A stretch of DNA of 64,000 bases from Gibbula magus (lineage: Eukaryota; Mollusca; Gastropoda; Trochida; Trochidae), in assembly GCA_936450465.1 (NCBI GenBank), contig OW388297.1:51316630-51380629 (forward strand), in the 5' to 3' direction. A program made the translations under genes and the position numbers. Below are positions 10,555 through 19,485 of this stretch, in pieces (within the stretch, counting starts at the first letter, position 1; every line of letters begins with the position of its first letter). Under the pieces are notes generated by a model. That model saw only the letters and a program-made list of their open reading frames with translations, was not told the origin of the DNA and ran no database searches.

Positions 10555-11676
10555 TTATTTTCCAAATAGTAAGTGCAGTGTAGACCAGTATTGGAAAAAC
10601 ATTTCTTCTGTTCCTGTTGACAGATAGACATATCTAGACATATCGTAATAACGTACAATTTCTTTTTTAATGTATTCAAACTTAGGTTTAAAACAATTTA
10701 CGCTACACCTATATATATATTGTTTGACTTGAAGAATGATTGCATTTACAGGATTATTGTTCTTTCCTTTCATTCCTAAAATAATAATTTTATTTGTAAG
10801 TTCCAATTTCAGTTGTACTGAATTTAACCATGATTCTATGTCCGTCCATACTTTGAGGATAGGCTCACATTCCCATAGCATATGGTTGATAGTTTCTGAT
10901 TCCGTTTCGCAGAACGGGCATAGCGTTGAAGATATATACCCAATTTTATATAGAAATTGTCTTGTTGGTAGGATATTGTGAATAATTCTGTATTGCAACC
11001 ATTTCAAGTCTGCATTTCGTGAACATTTATTGGCAATTGTGTTATACATTTTCCAATCCTTTTCAGTAAAATCATTTTGAAGAATTCTTTCCCATTTTGA
11101 ATAACTCGGCAAGCGTACAAATTGTGAGTTTAAAAGAAACGCGTATAAGTTTTTGCTTCCAATTATTGTATCAACGTTCGCCAAATTAAAGGGATTAATT
11201 GGGCCTACCAATTTCTTTTGAAATTGTTTTATGTTCAGCGTTCGAATATATGTAGTTACGGCTCTTTTCACGGATTCATATGTCAGAAAGTTAGTGTTGA
11301 TTGAAAAGGTATTGGAAAATTCTTCATAAGTCAATAATCTGCCGTCTTTATGAAGCAGGTCATTCACAAAGACAACGACCTTTTTATACCATTCAAGATA
11401 CAAAAAAGGATGTTTATCAATAATTATGTTGTCGTTATACCATAAAGATTGACATTGTATATCTTCTTCATTTTTAATTTCACCTTTACGCATGGTTATG
11501 AAGTAAGACCATTCTAAAAGTATGTCCTTCCAAAAATAGTTAGTTGTTGAGGGAATTATTTTCTGTTGTATGAGAGAACTCTCTGTTAGTAAGAACGGAG
11601 TTTTGAGTTTGAATCGGCTGTTGAAAAGATATGTCCATTTAAGGTCCTTATCGTTTATTCTTTTTATCCATTTCAA
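10555..11676 (-). CDS. LINE 1 ORF2, C-terminal part with zinc knuckle (frameshifted from the RT)
   Basis: This 373-codon frame is the end of ORF2. It overlaps the EN-RT frame by 29 bases, and both read through GAAATGGATAAAAAGAATAA. Removing one A from the A run just upstream gives a continuous ITKLKWIKRINDKD, as expected in L1-type proteins, so the listed ATG is an artefact of a one-base frameshift near 11680. A zf-RVT-like knuckle, C253-x2-C256-x8-H265-x4-C270, follows LKWLQYRIIHNILPTRQFL. This region is thought to bind RNA or help position the enzyme on its template. The stop at 10555 lies about 100 bases from the poly(A) tail. Together with the upstream frame the intact protein would be near 1270 residues, a normal L1-type ORF2 length. 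Confidence 0.85.
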   Translation of the reverse strand: MKWIKRINDKDLKWTYLFNSRFKLKTPFLLTESSLIQQKIIPSTTNYFWKDILLEWSYFITMRKGEIKNEEDIQCQSLWYNDNIIIDKHPFLYLEWYKKVVVFVNDLLHKDGRLLTYEEFSNTFSINTNFLTYESVKRAVTTYIRTLNIKQFQKKLVGPINPFNLANVDTIIGSKNLYAFLLNSQFVRLPSYSKWERILQNDFTEKDWKMYNTIANKCSRNADLKWLQYRIIHNILPTRQFLYKIGYISSTLCPFCETESETINHMLWECEPILKVWTDIESWLNSVQLKLELTNKIIILGMKGKNNNPVNAIILQVKQYIYRCSVNCFKPKFEYIKKEIVRYYDMSRYVYLSTGTEEMFFQYWSTLHLLFGK

Positions 11677-14356
11677 TTTTTGTGATGATATTATTATATA
11701 TGTTTGGAGTTTTTATCCCCCCGTGTTCTGGATTTAGCATCATTACATCTCTTTTTACCTTATCTGGTTTGTTTTTCCATATAAAATTGAAAAATTTTTT
11801 CTGAAGTTTTTTAACGACAGATTTATTTGGAGTTGGTAGTGATGAGAACAGATGGTTGAGCTTTGGTAGTAGGAGTGATTTGAGAACAGTATTCCTTCCA
11901 TACGGGGTGAGGGTACGAGCTGACCAAATATTCATTTGCCTTTCAATCTGAGAAAGTTTTTCATTGTAGTTTATATCAACCATTTTGTCTAGATCAATAT
12001 CAAAGTTTATTCCTAGAAGAGTGAAATTTGTTTGTGACCAATCGAAATTCCATTCTTTGCACAATTTGTATCGGGATCTCTTTTTGGAGCCTATCCATAT
12101 TAGTTTTGTCTTATCTATATTGACTCTTAATCCTGAAAAACGGGCAAATAGTTCTATGGTATTCAATGCTGCATATAGGCTTTTTTCAGATCCATCTAGG
12201 GTAAGTGTTGTATCATCTGCGAACTGTGGAAGAAGATATTCTATATGTCCAAGTTTTACCCCCTTTATGTTTTTATTGTTCCGTATCATGATGCCTAAGA
12301 TTTCAACACACATAAGAAAAATGTACGGGGCTAACGGGTCACCCTGGCGACATCCCCGGCTTATTTCAAAGGGAGTTGACGCGAAACCGTTCACCATGAC
12401 TCTCGATTCAATATCATTATAGAACGTTTCTATCCAGTGTGAAATACTGGGTCCGAGATTAAAGAACTTTAAAACTTTGCTGAGGTAACTTCGGTCTACC
12501 GAATCAAAAGCTTTTTCGAAATCAATAAGAAGAAGTAAACCTGGTATTTGGCAGGTTTCAGTATGTTCCATTAGGTCATATATGAGTCTGGTTACCTCGC
12601 CAATATATCTCCCTGTGACAAAGCCCTTTTGATCTTCATTGATAATAGTAGGTAACACCGTTTTAATTCTGTTCGCAATTGCTGCTGCACCTACTTTATA
12701 GGAGGTGTTAAGTAGCGATATAGGGCGCCAATTTTTCAAAAATTTCTTGGGTTTATTAGGTTTAGGAATGCATGTTATAAGTCCCTGTTTTTGCGAGATT
12801 GATAAATTTCCCTTTTTATAACCACAGTTTAATGAGTTGAGAAGAAATCCACCCAAATCTTTCCAGAAAAATTTAAGAAATTCGGAAGTAAAACCGTCGG
12901 GCCCTGGACTTATTTCGTTTTTCATATTTTTAAGAGCAAACGACAGCTCACTCATTTTCAGTTCTCCCTCTAGGGTAGATTTATCATGTTCATTTAGAAC
13001 TGGTACGTTTTCATTTTTAAATAATTCAAAAAGATTAACGTCAGATTGGACTTGTGCAGTGTAAAGTTTTTCATAAAATAGTTTAGTTTCTTGAAGTAGT
13101 TGTTTACTTTCTGTAATTGACGTTCCATCATTTTTTTCCAGAACAGTAATGGATTTATTCAAAAAGTTTCTTGACTCAAGCTTTAAAAAATATTTGGTAG
13201 GTTTTTCACCTTTTTCGACCCAATTTGCTTTAGACCGTAGTAGAATTCCGTTAATCTTGTGATTGGCAATTGCATCAAGGTCATGCTTTAGAATATTTAT
13301 TTCATCAAGCAAGTTTTGCTTCATATCCTTATCTTCATTTAGGTCTAATTCGTTTTCTAGATGTTCAAGCCTAGTTTCCATTTGTTTTTCTTTCTCGTTT
13401 ACAATTTTCTTTTTAGTGGAGGAGTAATATATTGTTTTACCTCTGATCATGAGGAGCAGTGTTTCCCAAAGTAATTGATCATCGATTGAATATTTGCCTG
13501 CTTCAGTATCTGATGTTTTATATTGGTCTAGCGTTGATTTTATTGTATCTTTTATTAAGTCTATGTACTTTCTATCTTGGAGGAGTGAGTTATTAAATTT
13601 CCAGAAGCCCTTTCCCCTAGCTAAAGTAGAGTATGTTAGAGACAAAGAGATCAGTGAGTGATCAGAGTTTATACTTGGAAATATATCGCTATTATTAACC
13701 GAAGGTAGTAGCCCATGTGAAATCAGAAAAAAATCTAGTCTCGCTTGTTTAAGGGGGGTCGGTTGTCGCCAGGTGAAACGTTTAGTGTCGTAATTAAGTT
13801 CACGCCACGGGTCTTTAAGATCAAATTTATCGATCATTTCAAAAACTTTTTCTCTAGCTTTTGGATTATTGATGTGCTTATAGTTATATGTGTCCAATTG
13901 TTTGTTCATAACTAAGTTCCAATCCCCACATATACTTATTTCATCACTGTCATAAGTCATAACAATGTCAATAATATTTTGATAGAAATCGGGATTGTCC
14001 TCGTTAGGCCCATATATACTGATTATAGTATAGGTTACCTCATTAACTAAAATTTTGAGGGCAACATAATTTCCAAACTCGTCAAGGGTACTATCAATTA
14101 CCTTAAACTCGAAGTTGTTATTGAATTGTATAGCTGTTCCTCGGGCGTTACTTTTAAAGCAACTTATGAAACAGTCATTATACCCCAATTGTTCCTTTAT
14201 CTTCTGAATTTGGTCAGATGTGAAGTGTACATCTTGTAAACAATATATATTGCCTTTTTTCTTTTTAAGGAAATTAAATACCTTTTTACGCTTTAAGTTA
14301 TTACTAAGCCCTCTGCAGTTTTGACATAGTATCTTTATAGTTTCAGCCATTTTCAT
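11648..14356 (-). CDS. LINE 1 ORF2: APE endonuclease and reverse transcriptase
   Basis: This is a 902-codon frame. Residues 1-240 are an APE-type endonuclease: N13 in CQNCRG, D42 in LQDVHF (many families have Glu here), Y115, D145 and N147 in GDWN, D208 in ARLDFF, and SDH at 231-233. Spacing matches L1 endonucleases. A charged, coiled linker follows (about 320-370). The RT spans about 480-760: SPGPDG 483-488, NWRPISLLN 542-550, DFEKAFDSVD 612-621, GCRQGDPLAP 668-677 and the catalytic FADD 712-715. The enzyme nicks the target and copies the element RNA there. The motif set fits the L1/Tx1 group. The start ATG overlaps the end of the upstream ORF1 remnant by 14 bases, the usual compact arrangement. 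The frame ends early at 11648 through a one-base shift; the rest continues in the next frame. Confidence 0.9.
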   Translation of the reverse strand: MKMAETIKILCQNCRGLSNNLKRKKVFNFLKKKKGNIYCLQDVHFTSDQIQKIKEQLGYNDCFISCFKSNARGTAIQFNNNFEFKVIDSTLDEFGNYVALKILVNEVTYTIISIYGPNEDNPDFYQNIIDIVMTYDSDEISICGDWNLVMNKQLDTYNYKHINNPKAREKVFEMIDKFDLKDPWRELNYDTKRFTWRQPTPLKQARLDFFLISHGLLPSVNNSDIFPSINSDHSLISLSLTYSTLARGKGFWKFNNSLLQDRKYIDLIKDTIKSTLDQYKTSDTEAGKYSIDDQLLWETLLLMIRGKTIYYSSTKKKIVNEKEKQMETRLEHLENELDLNEDKDMKQNLLDEINILKHDLDAIANHKINGILLRSKANWVEKGEKPTKYFLKLESRNFLNKSITVLEKNDGTSITESKQLLQETKLFYEKLYTAQVQSDVNLFELFKNENVPVLNEHDKSTLEGELKMSELSFALKNMKNEISPGPDGFTSEFLKFFWKDLGGFLLNSLNCGYKKGNLSISQKQGLITCIPKPNKPKKFLKNWRPISLLNTSYKVGAAAIANRIKTVLPTIINEDQKGFVTGRYIGEVTRLIYDLMEHTETCQIPGLLLLIDFEKAFDSVDRSYLSKVLKFFNLGPSISHWIETFYNDIESRVMVNGFASTPFEISRGCRQGDPLAPYIFLMCVEILGIMIRNNKNIKGVKLGHIEYLLPQFADDTTLTLDGSEKSLYAALNTIELFARFSGLRVNIDKTKLIWIGSKKRSRYKLCKEWNFDWSQTNFTLLGINFDIDLDKMVDINYNEKLSQIERQMNIWSARTLTPYGRNTVLKSLLLPKLNHLFSSLPTPNKSVVKKLQKKFFNFIWKNKPDKVKRDVMMLNPEHGGIKTPNIYNNIITKIEMDKKNKR

Positions 14357-14480
14357 TTAAATCATGTTTTTGTTGAAATTCAGCCAACCTTGAATTTATT
14401 GTTTTCAGATAAATGGATTCAGTGTCTAGTTTTATATAGTTTGCCTGTTGTTTTGATAAAATGTACTTCCTGTCTTGAAA
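14343..14480 (-). pseudogene. LINE 1 ORF1, last 45 codons only
   Basis: Minus-strand codons reading RKYILSKQQANYIKLDTES and on to a stop at 14343 overlap the ORF2 start by 14 bases. They are charged and helical, like the tail of a LINE ORF1 protein. Upstream of about 14480 the same frame turns into a hydrophobic, Cys-rich sequence unlike any ORF1. I infer that ORF1 was lost there by 5' truncation or a junction with other DNA. The Met at 14666 is probably meaningless. Confidence 0.45.
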
Positions 14481-15193
14481 CAAAATACATGTACATGTAC
14501 AAGGAAACAATATCCCGTTCAAGGATATACATTTAAAAACACCACCAAAAAGATATAAGAAACGAATCATGTTGAGAGGTAAATCTACCCCACGAATATC
14601 CCTCATAAATGAACTAAACATACCAAAAACGTTGTAAAACTCTACAAAAGGGATTGTTGTTAACACGGAACGACTTTAAGCTAACATACCCAAGCAAAGA
14701 GAAATACCCGTGCTTGTACATTTCAGCGCGAGTCAATCATGCGAGTCAATCATGCGTTCGTAAAACTGCCACGTTGAAATGATACAGTGTCATGATTGAG
14801 GAAATGGAAGTCTACGGATATAACATATAGATTCTGAGGATCTTTAGGATGATTTTTTTGATGTAGACTGAATGATTCGTTTAATAAGGTAAGCGGTTAT
14901 AATATTTCATTTGCATGTTTTTCTAGGTTGAAATATTATGCCATTGCGTATACATGTGTGCACTCCATAACAAAAATGTACCGGCTTAACTCTTATCACT
15001 AGAATAGCATATTGAAATTCAAAAGTAGTCGTAAAAATCCAAATATATACAAGTGCATTCACATAATCATGCCACATGTATGCATACATTATTTATAATA
15101 AATAAGAATATATGCGTTGTGGTATTGAGGGTCGATATACAGTATAGTATATATATACAGTATATATACAGTACACACAGTATACACACATAT

Positions 15194-15259
<66 letters not shown>

Positions 15260-16067
15260 CACATAGTATACAAACATACTTAGTACATATACACAGTATA
15301 CATATACATACAGTGCACATATACAGCAAACATATATAACACATATATACACACAGTATATATAGTCATAAAATTCCAAATATATACACGTACATTCACA
15401 TAATCATGCCACATGTATGCATACACTATTTATAATAAATAAGAATATATGCGTTGTGGTATTGAGGGTCGATATCCATGATTACAAACAATTATCAGTA
15501 GCTGTTGTAGTGGCATAGAAAGGTATCTTTTACATGAAGTATTTCGATTATTACATCAATCAGAGAATACAATTGGTGAGATTAAGATTTCCAGTAAATG
15601 AGAACGGCATTTCAAAATCAACGCTTGCTATTTTATACATATGTATAGAGAAGTAGTGTGTTATGTCATTGTGTTCAATGATTCCACTATAGCATATCGC
15701 CTGTTAGATCATTACAGAGCTGTCTGACCTATACTCAAGTACATGATAGTAGAGTATTAGCTGTAAGGAAAATAACTTATACAGCGTTACCTTTGAAGTG
15801 TGATTGCAGTACACAGACAATTATAAATGTTCTCTTGTCTGGAAGTAAGCATATACAATATATCAGCTGAAATGAGTTATGAGTTACGTGTATACAGTGC
15901 CATCATAAGTAAATACAACTTTCAAACTGGAGGTCTGAGATGGGCTATAGTAATTTCTCTGATCATTTATAATTCATAGTTCATATTTCGTAAGGAGGAT
16001 TCATATCTCCATTTAGTCTGTTGCGGATCTGCCAGGATGACATACTGTTTGTTCTTGTCTCTAGTAA
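14481..16067. other. Non-LINE segment inside the LINE 1 insertion
   Basis: About 1.59 kb lie between the last LINE 1 coding bases and the right target-site duplication. They are AT-rich with no useful reading frame. They include a short tandem word GAGTCAATCATGC twice (about 14731-14757), a TA microsatellite and a 112-base direct repeat around it. The segment may be a 5' UTR, DNA captured at the 5' end during insertion, or an older nested insertion. The sequence alone does not decide. Confidence 0.5.
15027..15475. repeat. Direct repeat of about 112 bp around a TA/CA microsatellite
   Basis: 15027-15138 and 15363-15475 are nearly identical; both contain CACATAATCATGCCACATGT and end GAGGGTCGATAT. 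Between them is a 224-base stretch of TA, CA and GTATACA words, including an almost pure (TA)n run at about 15199-15258. The offset is 336-337 bases. A single tandem duplication followed by microsatellite growth would explain it. Confidence 0.85.
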
Positions 16068-16091
16068 TAGTATACATATGAGCTCTGTATT
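16068..16091 (+). repeat. Target-site duplication of LINE 1, right copy
   Basis: This matches 10409-10432 over 24 bases. The satellite resumes here in phase, with a rare variant immediately after (GAGATTTTCACAATCAATC). Confidence 0.8.
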
Positions 16092-16814
16092 GAGATTTTC
16101 ACAATCAATCTAGTCTGAGGGTACCAAGACATATTTGCAATACCGTCTTAGGGTAACCAGAGGAAAGATAATTCAATTTCCTATCCAATGAGGTATCTTA
16201 CATGATGTTTGATAGGGGCTCTGATACCGTAAAATGCCAAATAACGTCACTATGTAGTATACATATGAGCTCTGTATAGAATTTTTCACAATCAAACTAG
16301 TCTGAGGGTACCAAGGAATATTTGCAATACCATCTAAGGGTACCCAGATGAAAGATTATTCAATTTCCTATCCAATGAGGTATCTTACATGATGTTTGAT
16401 AAGGGATCTGATACAGTAAAATGCCAAATAACGTCACTAGGTGGTATACATATGAGCTCTGTATTGAGTTTTTCACAATCAAACTAGTCTGAGGGTACCA
16501 AGGAATATTTGCACTACCATTTTAGGGTACCCATATGAAAGATAATTCAATTTCCTATCCAATGAGGTATCTTACATGATGTTTGATAAGGGATCTGATA
16601 CAGTAAAATGCCAAATAACGTCACTAAGTAGTATACATATGATGTCTGTATTGAGTTTTTCACAATCAAACTAGTCTGAGGGTACCAAGGAATATTTGCA
16701 CCATCGGTTAAGGGTACCCAGATGAAAGATAATATAATTTCTTATCCAATGAGGTATCTAACATGATGTATGATAAGTACTCTGATACCGTAAAATGCCA
16801 AATAACGTCACTAG

Positions 16815-16841
16815 GTAGTATACATATGAGCTCTGTGTTGA
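16815..16841 (+). repeat. Target-site duplication of LINE 2, left copy
   Basis: This is GTAGTATACATATGAGCTC through TTGA, 27 bases, repeated at 21817-21843 with one mismatch (G at 16837, A at 21839). The exact part is 22 bases. It covers monomer positions 128-154, practically the same interval duplicated by LINE 1. Confidence 0.7.
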
Positions 16842-16902
16842 AAGTACTCAGTACTGAAAAGGCCACAGGCCTGTAGTACATTTACAATATATGAGTAGTA
16901 AG

Positions 16903-17625
16903 TCATAACAAGTTTTTATCTATTACAATTTGTTTTCTTGAATCCATTGCGAAATATATGTACATTGCAAGATTCTGTAGTGATAAGGTGTTAGTATCTG
17001 TTAACAGTGATATTAATTTTCTTTCGCTTGGGTATTTATAAAAGTATGGTTTTAGATACTTAGTTCGTAAAGTGTTATACACAGGGCAGATGAGAAGGAA
17101 ATGTAATTCATTTTCTATAGCATTATGGTCACATAATTTACATATTCTCTGCTCCCTTGGTATACCTAGGTATCTGCCAGTTTCAATAAATAATTCATGG
17201 GAAGAGCAACGAAATCGGGCGAGAGATATACGAAACTTTTTCACGTCAACTTTTGCTAGATACTCTTCGAAACATATACCCGATTTCCATTGGTTGTAAA
17301 ATAAACATTTAGTTGATAGGAGTAGAGATTCCGACCATGATTGTAAATACATATCTTTCATTCTTTGTGTAAATGATGTGATAAAATTAGCATAGCATGG
17401 AATTTTCTGATCCAGCCAAACATATCCGTAGCCTGTTTTGTGCAACAGTTCTCTAATATCAGTCACCCAATTTCTTTTCCCATTTTGGTCATACATTACC
17501 ATCATTTCATAACATTTTTTCGAAAATCTATGGCATGGCATATTTAATAACTTTATCCAATACTTTATCGCATTAATGGCTGAATATGTAAATAACGGGA
17601 ATCTACCTACTTCTCCATAAACCAT
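16903..17625 (-). CDS. LINE 2 ORF2, C-terminal part with zinc knuckle
   Basis: A 240-codon frame whose true reading begins farther upstream: codons IWGLRQYESIERVHLYACKR are open from about 17712. There the RT frame ends in YGSEIGV and a stop, because one T is missing between ATA and GGGG. The protein ends with RFRCSSHELFIETGRYLGI followed by a knuckle, C162-x2-C165-x9-H175-x4-C180. Knuckles of this kind sit at the C-terminus of many LINE ORF2 proteins and are thought to hold the template RNA. The stop at 16903 is about 60 bases from the element's 3' end. Confidence 0.85.
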   Translation of the reverse strand: MVYGEVGRFPLFTYSAINAIKYWIKLLNMPCHRFSKKCYEMMVMYDQNGKRNWVTDIRELLHKTGYGYVWLDQKIPCYANFITSFTQRMKDMYLQSWSESLLLSTKCLFYNQWKSGICFEEYLAKVDVKKFRISLARFRCSSHELFIETGRYLGIPREQRICKLCDHNAIENELHFLLICPVYNTLRTKYLKPYFYKYPSERKLISLLTDTNTLSLQNLAMYIYFAMDSRKQIVIDKNLL

Positions 17626-17705
17626 AGCATTACATGTGCTTGATTTTACACCAAGATACCTTTTGCATGCATATAAGTGAACTCGTTCAATGCTTTCATA
17701 CTGCC

Positions 17706-19484
17706 TTAAACCCCTATTTCAGATCCATACAGGAGTATTGGACATATCTTGGTATCAAATATTCTAAAGAATGTGTTAAAAGACATTTCACCCAAAGATC
17801 TCATATTTCTACAAACTCCCATTAAAACTTTCAAGGCTTGTAATGACGCTTGTTTGGTATGTTTAGACCATGATAAGCTACCAGAGAAATATACGCCTAG
17901 ATATTTATAAGCATTGGTTGTTTGAAGTAAGTTCCCTTTATGGTACCATTTTTCCAATTTAGATAGTTTTCCATCCTTCTTAAAAACAACAATTTTGGTT
18001 TTATCTCTATTAACACTTAAATTGTATTGTTCTGAAAATTTGTCTAATTCGTATATTTGTTTTTGTAAACCAATAACCGTGCTAGAAAATAAAACAATAT
18101 CGTCCGCAAAAAGTAACAGAAAAAGTTGAATAGTGTCCGGATGAAGTTGGATCCCATTTGTGCACGTATCACATATTTGCATTGCCAGTTCATTAATAAA
18201 AAAGGAAAATAAAAACGGGCTTAAAATACAGCCTTGTCTAACACCTAATTCACTTATAAAAGGTTCAGATAACTCGTGCTTATTTCTAACTGTCACTTTA
18301 ACATTTTCATATATACTCTGTAGCATTTTGTTCATTTTACTACTTAGACCATGCGATTGCATAAGTCCCCATAGTTTACCCCGTTGTACAGAATCAAAGG
18401 CTTTTGAAAAATCTACAAACAATGCATAAAACTTTCCTCCTTTTGAATTTAGATATCTTTGTATCAAACTGTGCAATATAAAAATATTATCTGTGGTTGT
18501 ATATCCCTCCCTAAAGCCCGCTTGACCCTCGTATATTTTATCCATAGCATCAGCCCATTTAACTAGTCTTTTGTTGATGATATAAGTGAATAGTTTGCCA
18601 AATATACTGAGTATGGTTATTCCACGGTAATTATTAGTATCATTCGGATCACCCTGTTTAAAGATTGGTACAAGGATACCCATTGACCAAGATTCGGGGA
18701 AGTTTCCTGTGTCGAGGATAATGTTGAATATAAGCTCAAGATATGGAAGTAAAAGATCAGATGAATGTTTAAAAAATTCCGGTAGGGCATCATCTATACC
18801 TGGTGATTTATTACACTTTAGGTGATGTATACTGTTTAAGATTTCATCCCTAGTTATTGGGGCATCCAGTATGTCGTAGGTAATATCTGAAATGGGGAGA
18901 GACATATTTTCGTTACGATTGTCCTGTCTAGGTCTATCAAGGCTATTTTCGGAGGTCGAATATAACAATTTAAAGTAATCGTGCCACTCGTCAGTTTCGA
19001 TATTGTGGTTTTGTCTATTTTTAGGACAGAGTGTTTTAAGCTCATACCAGAATCTTTTTGAATCATTTAGACTATTTTCTATGTTTTTTCTTTTCTGTTC
19101 CATATATGTTTTTCTTTTCTCATTACAGGTTCTGCTATATCTATTTCTAGATTTGTGATATCTATCCAGGGAATGCAATGTCTTAGTTTTTCGAAAAAGG
19201 TTTAGGAATTTACATCTTTCTTTCTTTAGATGATCACATTCGTTATCATACCAAGTATTTGTATTATATTTTACTTGTGAGGGGCGTATCCGACGTTTCA
19301 TATCTGCAGCCGCTAGGCACAGTGCTTCTACAATATGGTCTACACACTTACTTATATTTGTGAACGCTACATCAACTGATTTCTCTAATAGATCTTGTAC
19401 ATCCTCCGATAGTAAGTTATTTCGGAATTGCGGCAGCATATTGCTATTCCAAGTAAACTTGAAAATTTCATTTTCAGTATCCAA
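17706..19484 (-). CDS. LINE 2 ORF2, reverse transcriptase part
   Basis: A 592-codon frame starting at a TTG; it is open back to a stop near 19548, so no real start is implied. The RT motifs are SPGIDD (about 227-232), NYRGITIL 285-292, FVDFSKAFDSV 356-366, GVRQGCILSP 414-423, catalytic FADD 459-462 and the thumb YKYLGVYF near 530. The first 200 residues are the linker after the endonuclease, with many Lys and Arg. The enzyme copies the element RNA at the nicked target. The frame is separated from the endonuclease frame by a shift between about 19487 and 19545, and from the C-terminal part by a missing T near 17712. Confidence 0.9.
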   Translation of the reverse strand: MDTENEIFKFTWNSNMLPQFRNNLLSEDVQDLLEKSVDVAFTNISKCVDHIVEALCLAAADMKRRIRPSQVKYNTNTWYDNECDHLKKERCKFLNLFRKTKTLHSLDRYHKSRNRYSRTCNEKRKTYMEQKRKNIENSLNDSKRFWYELKTLCPKNRQNHNIETDEWHDYFKLLYSTSENSLDRPRQDNRNENMSLPISDITYDILDAPITRDEILNSIHHLKCNKSPGIDDALPEFFKHSSDLLLPYLELIFNIILDTGNFPESWSMGILVPIFKQGDPNDTNNYRGITILSIFGKLFTYIINKRLVKWADAMDKIYEGQAGFREGYTTTDNIFILHSLIQRYLNSKGGKFYALFVDFSKAFDSVQRGKLWGLMQSHGLSSKMNKMLQSIYENVKVTVRNKHELSEPFISELGVRQGCILSPFLFSFFINELAMQICDTCTNGIQLHPDTIQLFLLLFADDIVLFSSTVIGLQKQIYELDKFSEQYNLSVNRDKTKIVVFKKDGKLSKLEKWYHKGNLLQTTNAYKYLGVYFSGSLSWSKHTKQASLQALKVLMGVCRNMRSLGEMSFNTFFRIFDTKICPILLYGSEIGV

Positions 19485-19485
19485 T

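Larger units (their letters stand above)
10433..16067 (-). mobile_element. LINE 1: L1/Tx1-like non-LTR retrotransposon with extra 5' DNA
   Basis: The insertion interrupts one satellite monomer and is flanked by a 24-base duplication. At its left end lies a T-rich run (10431-10456), the poly(A) tail of a minus-strand element. Moving right come the 3' UTR (to 10554), ORF2 with APE endonuclease, RT and a C-terminal zinc knuckle (10555-14356), the last codons of a likely ORF1 (14343-14480), and 1.59 kb with no LINE coding sequence. Non-LTR elements insert by nicking the target and copying RNA at the nick, which explains the tail and duplication. ORF2 has only one frameshift, so the insertion is fairly young. 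Confidence 0.85.
16068..16841 (+). repeat. 187-bp satellite array, block B (about 4 monomers)
   Basis: A short satellite stretch lies between the two LINEs. Its first monomers carry rare variants (GAGATTTTCACAATCAATC, CTCTGTATAGA) that reappear at the start of block C after LINE 2. The two stretches are therefore sister copies of one higher-order unit. Confidence 0.95.

Noticed and set aside
11985..12422. 145-codon plus-strand frame, and similar plus-strand frames within both LINEs
   Set aside because: They lie antisense to the RT and endonuclease domains and are shadows of those frames.
14343..14666. 107-codon frame upstream of LINE 1 ORF2 as a complete ORF1
   Set aside because: Only the last ~45 codons look like a LINE ORF1 tail. 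The first 60 are hydrophobic, Cys-rich and unlike ORF1 proteins.
15053..15379. Several overlapping frames made of Tyr-Ile repeats
   Set aside because: They are translations of the TA microsatellite.
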